A stretch of 5,282 nucleotides of DNA from Bacteroidaceae bacterium (lineage in GTDB: Bacteria; Bacteroidota; Bacteroidia; Bacteroidales; Bacteroidaceae): contig JAFTTD010000160.1 of NCBI GenBank assembly GCA_017466965.1, positions 1-5,282 on the forward strand, read 5' to 3'. Under the pieces are notes generated by a model that ran no database searches, was not told the origin of the DNA, and saw only the letters and a program-made list of their open reading frames with translations. Positions 1 through 4,295 of this stretch are shown piece after piece. The number at the start of each line of letters is the position of its first letter. Positions within the stretch are counted from its first letter, which is position 1. Both the position numbers and the translations under genes were made by a program.

Positions 1-149
1 CAACTGAGTGACAAAATTAGGCGTAGTGATTGATAAAAAAGAACAAATGACGGCGAATATTAAAAAAGATTAAAAAATAACAAACACCTACAAATCAGCC
101 ATTTTTTTGTAGATTATTGCCTTTTTCAGCCTTCTGTAGATGTTTGTAA
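1..149. other. AT-rich non-coding leader upstream of the truncated sigma gene
   Basis: No reading frame here is convincing on either strand, and stops are frequent. The stretch contains an inverted repeat CTACAAA (88-94) / TTTGTAG (106-112) with an 11-base loop. Related TGTAG and TTTGTA words recur at 134-148. A full-length ECF sigma gene would have its region 2 coding sequence here, but no trace of it is visible in any frame. I found no good TTTG / TAnnTTTG promoter pair, so the promoter of the following operon is either outside the window or degenerate. The stretch could be a deletion scar or the end of an inserted element; neither can be shown from this sequence. Confidence 0.5.
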
Positions 150-209
150 TACATTAAATTATTTGCCTATAATGAGTCAATTAACTTTCTGCGACGCAAC
201 AAGCCACCG

Positions 210-503
210 GTGATTTATGTTGAAGACTCTGATCTGGATCGGGATTCAATCATGGAAGAGCAGAGTGTTATGATATTCCAGCAACAAGATGAACAGGCTG
301 TGCAAACAGTGGAAAGGGCGCTTGACTATCTTCCGCCTGACGAACTTGCACTGATAACGATGTTTTATTTTGACGACATGAGCATCAAGGATATTGCATT
401 TGTTACAGACTCTATATCTTCTACTGTGGCTTCGCGCCTCAGTCGCACAAGGAACAAACTTTACAGAATAATAAAATCATTTAGTCATGAACGAGAAGGA
501 TAA
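210..503 (+). CDS. ECF-type RNA polymerase sigma factor, 5'-truncated (region 4 only)
   Basis: This is the C-terminal part of an extracytoplasmic-function sigma-70 factor, which would direct RNA polymerase to a small set of promoters. From the GTG at 210 it gives 97 residues. Region 4 is clear: LPPDELALITMFYFDD (41-56), then a helix-turn-helix with MSIKDIA (57-63) and the recognition helix SSTVASRLSRTRNKL (70-84). The frame stays open back to 150 and encodes AYNESINFLRRNK at 165-203, the typical end of region 2 (2.4) in Bacteroidetes ECF factors, so the real homology starts before the GTG. A TAA at 147 closes the frame, and the rest of region 2, needed for core binding and -10 recognition, is absent. 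Usual family length is about 160-190 residues. No Shine-Dalgarno sequence precedes the GTG, so the start is uncertain. It overlaps the next gene by 17 bases, as sigma/anti-sigma pairs often do. It is probably a broken gene, or at best a DNA-binding fragment. Family assignment is firm; functionality is doubtful. Confidence 0.75.
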   Translation: MIYVEDSDLDRDSIMEEQSVMIFQQQDEQAVQTVERALDYLPPDELALITMFYFDDMSIKDIAFVTDSISSTVASRLSRTRNKLYRIIKSFSHEREG

Positions 504-1524
504 AAATAGAAATCACGATGGTGTGATTCTGCGTGAAGCTTTAGCGCGCAGGGCAAAGAGGGGGCCAGTTATGCCAAAGGATTTGAATGATCGTCTGTTG
601 GAACGTGCGCATGTGCAAGGACATAAGCCTCTCTCTTTCTACTTGCCATGGATTTATGGCGCAGCTTGTGTTGTGGCTTGTGTTGTTGCTGTCTTTTCTC
701 TTTATGAGTCTCAGAATGCGGATTCTCCTTTGTTGGCTAAGGCTGAAACGGAAGAGGCTGTTCCGATGGTTGTTGATTCTGCCGCATTTTCAGTAACAGA
801 TACTGATGGTGAGGGTAAGGTGGATGAGCCTGCTTCGTCCGAACCGGAGGTAAAGGGTGCTGAACCTTATGCTCCTTTGATGGCTAAGGCTGTTGCGCCT
901 TCAAAACCTAAAAGTAAGCCTGTGGAGGTTGCTGGAGTTGAGCGGACATCTGTTGTGGCGGATGATGTGAAGATTGCTAACAGTATGGTGGCTCAGGTGA
1001 AGGAGGAGAATCCTGTTGTTGAGGTGCCGCAAAATGCAGTAAGCATAGTTGAAACTGAAGATTCCGACGAACCGGAACTTGTGTTATGTGCTGATGCGGA
1101 AGAGGATAGCTTGCGCTATGATGCAAGTAAAGTGGACGAGTTCATAATTAAGTTGGCGGCAAATTTTGATGTCAAATCTGAAATGCTTGATGTTGAGGCT
1201 TGTTCAAATGGCAATATTGCCAATTCCATTTACGTTTTTCCTGACAGCAAGAATGTTGATGTGATGGGAAGGCTTTTCCAGATAGCGTTCATGTACGGCA
1301 GTGATTTGCCGGGCTATAAACTTCATGTGACCAAAGAACAGTTCCTTTTTGAGCTTGACGATGAAAAGAAGAGTACTAGGCATATGTGGTTTGTGGAGAA
1401 GATTGAGAATTATACGTTGCTATACTGCGCTGCGGCACCGGTGGATGGCGCTGTTTCCACAAAGTGCTACTTTGACTTCAAGGAAAAGTTTATGAAAAAG
1501 TATTCTGTAGGATATATTTTATAA
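487..1524 (+). CDS. Single-pass membrane protein, putative anti-sigma factor partner
   Basis: The 345-residue protein starts at the ATG that overlaps the end of the sigma gene. Residues 1-50 are polar and basic (LREALARRAKRGPVMPKDLNDRLLERA), an N-terminal segment seen in Bacteroidetes proteins encoded directly after ECF sigma genes and predicted to lie in the cytoplasm. One transmembrane segment covers about 53-73 (LPWIYGAACVVACVVAVFSLY). Residues about 75-205 are Glu/Pro/Val/Ala-rich and probably disordered, spanning the periplasm. A compact C-terminal domain (about 210-345) contains IYVFPDSKNVDVMGRLFQ (248-265), a YKLH..KEQFLFEL stretch and cysteines at 239, 314 and 327. The layout (cytoplasmic sigma-binding part, one membrane helix, periplasmic sensor) and the gene order suggest it holds the sigma factor and responds to an envelope signal. 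This is inferred from context; the segment is not a recognisable zinc-binding anti-sigma domain. The gene looks intact although its sigma partner is truncated. Confidence 0.6.
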   Translation: MNEKDKNRNHDGVILREALARRAKRGPVMPKDLNDRLLERAHVQGHKPLSFYLPWIYGAACVVACVVAVFSLYESQNADSPLLAKAETEEAVPMVVDSAAFSVTDTDGEGKVDEPASSEPEVKGAEPYAPLMAKAVAPSKPKSKPVEVAGVERTSVVADDVKIANSMVAQVKEENPVVEVPQNAVSIVETEDSDEPELVLCADAEEDSLRYDASKVDEFIIKLAANFDVKSEMLDVEACSNGNIANSIYVFPDSKNVDVMGRLFQIAFMYGSDLPGYKLHVTKEQFLFELDDEKKSTRHMWFVEKIENYTLLYCAAAPVDGAVSTKCYFDFKEKFMKKYSVGYIL

Positions 1525-1530
1525 GTTCTT

Positions 1531-1555
1531 CAACTTTCATAAATAAGGGAAGTTG
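1531..1555 (+). other. Hairpin between the anti-sigma-like gene and the secreted-protein gene
   Basis: CAACTTTC (1531-1538) pairs with GGAAGTTG (1548-1555) over 8 base pairs including one G-U, with a 9-base loop. No T-run follows, so it is not an intrinsic terminator. It could set the relative mRNA levels of the upstream and downstream genes by limiting decay or by partial termination. No promoter of the TTTG / TAnnTTTG type was found in 1525-1620, which favours read-through into the next gene. Confidence 0.35.
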
Positions 1556-1620
1556 TGACTAAAAGAGTTGAGTTGGCTAAACTTAAATAATTTTTAATTA
1601 ATATTTAATTACATAACAAG

Positions 1621-2772
1621 ATGAATACAAAGAAAACATTATTGCTTTGCTTGGCTACATTTGCAGGCATTGCAGTTCATGCTCAGGAGACAAACGTTAG
1701 ATTTTTTTCATCAAGCAACAGTGTGTATCTGACATATACTCCTTCATTTTTTGTTGATGAACAGACTAAATTAAAAACTGTTAAATGGCCTAATACCGAA
1801 GACTGGAACGACAATTCTTCGACAATTATGGTTGAAAATGTCGCTGTTAAAAATGATTTGTACAAGGTTTTTCCGCAGTTTAAGAATGACCATGGCAATA
1901 AAGAACTGACAAAACTGGCTTGGGAACTTAAGCAGGAAGGCAAGCATACTGTTATGCACTGCTATTTTGAAATGAAGGCAGATGTGGTGAAGAACTTCTG
2001 GCTGGCTTCGAAGGAAACGGCTATCGTTGACATGAAAACGGGAAAAAACTATCGTGCAATTCGTTCGGAACCCGACTGTTGGGGCAAGTATTTTGCTGTC
2101 AAGGCAAAAGAAGGTGATATTCTTGACTTCAAAATCTATTTCCCAAAACTTCCGTCAAGCGTTACTGATATTTCCATATATGGAATTCCGAACTGGAGGA
2201 TGCGAGGGCTGAAAGTGAAAATCCATGGTGCAGAATCGCAAAAAGCGGAATATGATGAGGTTCCGGAATTCCATTTGCCGAGACTTGTGAAAGCGGAGGG
2301 CGGTAATTATGAAAAGAGTGACGGTAATTCGTGGGCTGTATATACTGATGCTCATCTGATTAAGCCTGTTGAGGGTTACGGTAAGACTATGGCCATCTGG
2401 CGTACGGAGGATGCTACATATCTTGCTGTTGCATACGAACAGAACTGGATGCGTGAATATATGGGTTTTGAACCGGGTACGGTGCTTGTTGACAATATGG
2501 GTAATAAGTATAAATTAAAGGAAGTCAAGGGTGTTCCTACGGGGCATATCTTCTGGATGGAGGGATACTCGGGCGATTATGTTGCGTTTCTTAAAGTGTT
2601 TGAACCGCTGCCTCTGAATGTGAATACTATAAATTACATAGAACCGGATGGTGAGCCGTTTGAAGCTTGGGCAGCTAATTGGGAGGGTACAATAATAAAA
2701 GGACTTAGTGTTGAAGAGCTACGCGCCAACCAGAAATTGTTTGAATATTGTAAACGCAATATTGTAAGATGA
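1621..2772 (+). CDS. Secreted protein of unknown function with probable duplicated domain
   Basis: I do not recognise a named family; proteins of this style occur in Bacteroidetes next to sigma/anti-sigma genes. The 383-residue product begins with a clear Sec signal peptide (MNTKKTLLLCLATFAGIAVHA, cleavage expected after Ala21, before QE), and no lipobox is present. The mature part appears to hold two similar beta-rich units. Residues about 109-188 contain TAIVDMKTGKNYRAI, then G-x-x-F, GD-x-x-x-F and LP-x-x-V-x-x-I. Residues about 264-342 contain GTVLVDNMGNKYKLK followed by the same spaced pattern. Each unit is followed by a W-rich stretch (PNWRMRG at 190-196, WAANWEG at 350-356). The start is the ATG after an AT-rich, G-poor leader typical of Bacteroidetes; no Shine-Dalgarno sequence is seen. 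It lies 96 bases after the anti-sigma-like gene and ends before a strong terminator, so it is probably the last gene of that operon. The product is expected in the periplasm or outside the cell; a role in an envelope response is inference only. Confidence 0.8.
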   Translation: MNTKKTLLLCLATFAGIAVHAQETNVRFFSSSNSVYLTYTPSFFVDEQTKLKTVKWPNTEDWNDNSSTIMVENVAVKNDLYKVFPQFKNDHGNKELTKLAWELKQEGKHTVMHCYFEMKADVVKNFWLASKETAIVDMKTGKNYRAIRSEPDCWGKYFAVKAKEGDILDFKIYFPKLPSSVTDISIYGIPNWRMRGLKVKIHGAESQKAEYDEVPEFHLPRLVKAEGGNYEKSDGNSWAVYTDAHLIKPVEGYGKTMAIWRTEDATYLAVAYEQNWMREYMGFEPGTVLVDNMGNKYKLKEVKGVPTGHIFWMEGYSGDYVAFLKVFEPLPLNVNTINYIEPDGEPFEAWAANWEGTIIKGLSVEELRANQKLFEYCKRNIVR

Positions 2773-2828
2773 CAATAGCAACAATAAGAAAAAGAATAAA
2801 TTTAGTTAAGTTAAGAACCTTAAGGTAT

Positions 2829-2870
2829 TCGCCGCCATACGTTGTGAAACGGAGGTGGCGATTTTTTTTT
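2829..2870 (+). terminator. Intrinsic terminator of the sigma/anti-sigma/secreted-protein operon
   Basis: TCGCCGCC (2829-2836) pairs with GGTGGCGA (2854-2861) with one G-U. An inner CGTT (2840-2843) / AACG (2848-2851) stem closes a GTGA loop, and nine T follow (2862-2870). It lies about 57 bases after the stop codon of the secreted-protein gene. The reverse strand lacks a T-run, so it acts in the plus direction. A 10-base palindrome ACCTTAAGGT (2817-2826) sits directly before it. Confidence 0.9.
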
Positions 2871-2942
2871 CGTTCTAAAGTGTTTGGCAAGGATTTGCAA
2901 TGTCGGCGTTAAGTTGGGTGTGCAGCAAATGGGCTTTAGTTT

Positions 2943-2976
2943 AAAACAAAAAAGAGTTTCCGAAGAAACTCTTTTT
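2943..2976 (-). terminator. Intrinsic terminator of the tRNA-Met gene, UUCG tetraloop
   Basis: Read on the minus strand, a 12-base-pair stem (arms 2965-2976 and 2949-2960, core GAGTTTC / GAAACTC) closes a TTCG loop in the very stable C(UUCG)G context. It ends in six T, a G and four more T. It starts two bases after the tRNA 3' end. In the plus direction it is followed by only five T, part of the stem, so it could also act as a weak back-up for the upstream operon. Confidence 0.9.
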
Positions 2977-2977
2977 G

Positions 2978-3051
2978 TAGCGGGAACCGGGATTGAACCG
3001 GTGACCTCATGATTATGAATCATGCGCTCTAACCAGCTGAGCTATCCCGCC
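2978..3051 (-). tRNA. tRNA-Met(CAT), elongator type
   Basis: The minus strand folds into a complete 74-base cloverleaf: acceptor GGCGGGA / TCCCGCT, D-stem GCTC / GAGC with loop AGCTGGTTA, anticodon stem CATGA / TCATG with loop TTCATAA (anticodon CAT), variable loop AGGTC, T-stem ACCGG / CCGGT with loop TTCAATC, discriminator A. CCA is not encoded. The anticodon stem lacks the three consecutive G-C pairs of initiator tRNA, so it is an elongator Met tRNA; a lysidine-modified tRNA-Ile2, which also has a CAT anticodon, is the alternative. Position 1 pairs with 72 as G-U, which is unusual. It has its own promoter and terminator and stands alone. Confidence 0.95.
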
Positions 3052-3071
3052 ATCTTTTTCGTTAGCGAGTG

Positions 3072-3102
3072 CAAAGGTACTGCTTTTTTCATATTCTGCA
3101 AA
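3072..3102 (-). promoter_or_regulatory. Bacteroidetes-type promoter of the tRNA-Met gene
   Basis: On the minus strand the -7 element TACCTTTG (3079-3072) and the -33 element TTTG (3102-3099) are separated by exactly 19 bases. This fits the Bacteroidetes primary sigma consensus TTTG-N19-TAnnTTTG. Transcription would start around 3065, leaving a leader of roughly 14 bases before the tRNA. Confidence 0.85.
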
Positions 3103-3230
3103 TTTTTCAATGTCTTTTTTACACTTAAAAGTATTATTTTGTAGATGGCGAGGAAATCTGTTTGACAAATTCTTCTGTTTGGAGCATTTTTTTTGCTTCT
3201 GAAGCTAATATGGATGTTCTTGGTTACGAA

Positions 3231-3269
3231 GAAGGCGCATTGCTGTGAGTGTGTCTGCAATGCGCCTTC
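3231..3269. other. Perfect 13-bp inverted repeat downstream of the lipoprotein gene
   Basis: GAAGGCGCATTGC (3231-3243) and GCAATGCGCCTTC (3257-3269) are perfect inverted repeats with a 13-base loop. The repeat lies 28 bases past the lipoprotein stop codon and would form a strong hairpin in that mRNA. Neither strand has a T-run after it, so it is not a standard intrinsic terminator. It may stabilise the mRNA 3' end or act as a terminator lacking the U-tract. A smaller dyad GCTTC-T-GAAGC lies at 3195-3205. Confidence 0.7.
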
Positions 3270-3297
3270 CTGCTATGTTGCTCTGAGTGAATGTCTG

Positions 3298-3924
3298 TTA
3301 TTTTTTGACAAATCTGTTTCCTCTTCCTACAACTTTGCCTTCGGAGTCTTCAGCAGTGTCGTTGACACGCTTCTTTCCGTAGTAGAAATCATCGTAGTAG
3401 TCGCCGCGGTAATCATCCCATCCCCAGCCGTCAACAAATCCTCCGTGTGACCACTCTCCTGTATGTCTGCCCCAGTCGTAATAGTCTGTAAGCTTGTAGA
3501 GTGAGAATCTTGAGTCTGAATTGCCGAAACGTCCGTAAAATCTGTCTTCATCCATATAATAATTGTATATGTCAGCATCCAGCTCGTGGTCGTAAGGATA
3601 AGTGAGGTAAATGACTCCATCCTTTATGCTCCAGTCGAAATAATAGTATTGGTAGCTGTATGGTCCTTCGAAATAATAGTCTATCTGTTTTCCGCTGCCG
3701 TATGTGGCGTAGTCGTATTTAGGGTAGAATATGATGTCTGTGTCGTATGAGTCAAATCTATATACACGGTTGCCGTATCTGTAGTAATAGAACATTCCGA
3801 AGTCTCCTCTCCATTGTCCCGACATCATTATTGCCTGATCTACATCTTCGTCGCAAGATGTGAATGTGGCAGTTGCGGTAAGTGCTAATATGCTTATAAA
3901 CAAATGTTTGAATAGATTTTTCAT
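3298..3924 (-). CDS. Tyrosine-rich lipoprotein of unknown function
   Basis: The 208-residue protein has a lipoprotein signal peptide (MKNLFKHLFISILALTATATFTSC) with the lipidated cysteine at 24. The acidic DED straight after it resembles the lipoprotein export signal that sends Bacteroidetes lipoproteins to the cell surface. The mature part has 32 tyrosines and many Asp/Gly. It contains GQWRGDFG (36-43), YATYGSGKQIDYYF (72-85), WSIKDGVIYLTY (98-109) and MDEDRFYGRF (124-133), a pattern resembling small Bacteroidetes lipoproteins with a probable beta-barrel or lipocalin-like fold. The tail from about 151 is Trp/Gly/Asp-rich and ends in basic residues. The frame continues 20 codons upstream to an ATG at 3984, but that codon lies upstream of the predicted transcription start (near 3965) and would spoil the signal peptide, so I chose 3924. 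There are no co-oriented neighbours, so it is probably monocistronic. Function is unknown; the lipoprotein nature is well supported. Confidence 0.85.
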   Translation of the reverse strand: MKNLFKHLFISILALTATATFTSCDEDVDQAIMMSGQWRGDFGMFYYYRYGNRVYRFDSYDTDIIFYPKYDYATYGSGKQIDYYFEGPYSYQYYYFDWSIKDGVIYLTYPYDHELDADIYNYYMDEDRFYGRFGNSDSRFSLYKLTDYYDWGRHTGEWSHGGFVDGWGWDDYRGDYYDDFYYGKKRVNDTAEDSEGKVVGRGNRFVKK

Positions 3925-3971
3925 GATAGCTTTTTTTGAGTGGTTTTGTAATTGTGATATGTTTTCATGGG

Positions 3972-4002
3972 CAAAAGTATGCAAATATAATGTTGGGGCA
4001 AA
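3972..4002 (-). promoter_or_regulatory. Bacteroidetes-type promoter of the lipoprotein gene
   Basis: On the minus strand the -7 element TACTTTTG (3979-3972) and the -33 element TTTG (4002-3999) are spaced by 19 bases, a full match to the Bacteroidetes consensus. The start of transcription should fall near 3965, giving a leader of about 40 bases to the ATG at 3924. A second -7-like word, TATATTTG (3989-3982), lacks a matching -33 element. Confidence 0.8.
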
Positions 4003-4171
4003 ATTATTTTATCAAAACTTGTGTCGGAAATGATTTTTTTAGGGTTTTCCATATTTTTCCTTAGGGGTTTGCTCCTCAGATGTAGGATATTGGACGTTTG
4101 CAGGCTAAAGAAACTTAATGCGGCTTTGCTCTTCTGTGTAAGTATGATTTGCCGATGTGGTTGGAAATGAC

Positions 4172-4185
4172 TGTGCTAAAGCACA
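4172..4185. promoter_or_regulatory. Near-palindrome upstream of the permease gene, possible operator
   Basis: TGTGCT and AGCACA are perfect inverted 6-base arms separated by AA. The two-base gap is too short for an RNA hairpin loop with the full stem, so a binding site for a dimeric protein is more likely. It lies about 75 bases upstream of the predicted -7 element. The assignment is speculative; a 14-base dyad can occur by chance. Confidence 0.25.
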
Positions 4186-4210
4186 CTCCTTTAGGCAAAA
4201 ACGGAATGTG

Positions 4211-4257
4211 CGACATAAAAAAAAGCGAAAAACGCTGACTCTATGCTTTTTTTGTCG
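4211..4257. repeat. Nested inverted repeats immediately upstream of the permease -7 element
   Basis: An outer imperfect inverted repeat pairs CGACA plus an A-run ending in GC (4211-4226) with GCTTTTTTTGTCG (4245-4257). An inner stem AGCG (4224-4227) / CGCT (4233-4236) has a five-A loop. The two share bases, so they could be alternative structures. The right arm ends at the base before the -7 element. In the minus direction the inner stem is followed by a T-run and could act as a weak terminator of antisense transcripts. Confidence 0.5.
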
Positions 4258-4265
4258 TATTTTTG
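4234..4265 (+). promoter_or_regulatory. Probable promoter of the LptF/LptG-type permease gene
   Basis: A consensus -7 element TATTTTTG lies at 4258-4265. The -33 position holds only a weak match, GCTG at 4234-4237 with a 20-base spacer. Transcription would start near 4272, leaving a leader of about 24 bases to the ATG. The weak -33 element and the overlapping inverted repeats would be compatible with a regulated promoter. Confidence 0.55.
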
Positions 4266-4295
4266 CAAATTGGAAACCATAATACACCTTTTGTA

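Larger units (their letters stand above)
3985..4295. other. 311-base intergenic region between divergent genes
   Basis: No supported gene lies here. It holds the -33 element of the lipoprotein promoter at one end and the permease promoter at the other. Between them are a near-palindrome TGTGCT-AA-AGCACA (4172-4185) and nested inverted repeats at 4211-4257. Bases 4010-4170 show no recognisable signal. A minus-strand frame of 60 codons at 4105-4287 was judged not to be a gene. Confidence 0.6.

Noticed and set aside
127..148. Possible promoter with TAGATGTTTG before the truncated sigma gene
   Set aside because: The spacing inside the -7 element is wrong (four bases instead of two between TA and TTTG), and no -33 element lies at the right distance.
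2875..2939. CTAAAG (2875-2880) and CTTTAG (2934-2939) inverted repeat between the two terminators
   Set aside because: Six-base arms separated by more than 50 bases are expected by chance. I see no other signal in 2871-2942.
2705..3260. Small minus-strand frames over the terminator, the tRNA and its promoter (2705-2890, 2820-3023, 3042-3260)
   Set aside because: They translate the operon end, the terminator, the tRNA and its promoter, and show no protein features.
3161..3313. Direct repeat TTTGACAAAT at 3161-3170 and 3304-3313
   Set aside because: Ten AT-rich bases shared with the lipoprotein 3' end are too short and low in complexity to call a duplication. Flanking similarity is poor.
3193..3450. 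Plus-strand frame of 85 codons opposite the lipoprotein 3' end
   Set aside because: Its apparent hydrophobicity comes from being antisense to a Tyr/Asp-rich gene and the adjacent hairpin. The minus-strand lipoprotein has a signal peptide, lipobox and promoter, so this is a shadow.
4105..4287. Minus-strand frame of 60 codons in the intergenic region
   Set aside because: It has no recognisable family features and a basic, Phe/Arg-rich composition typical of random frames. It runs across the hairpins and promoter of the permease gene.
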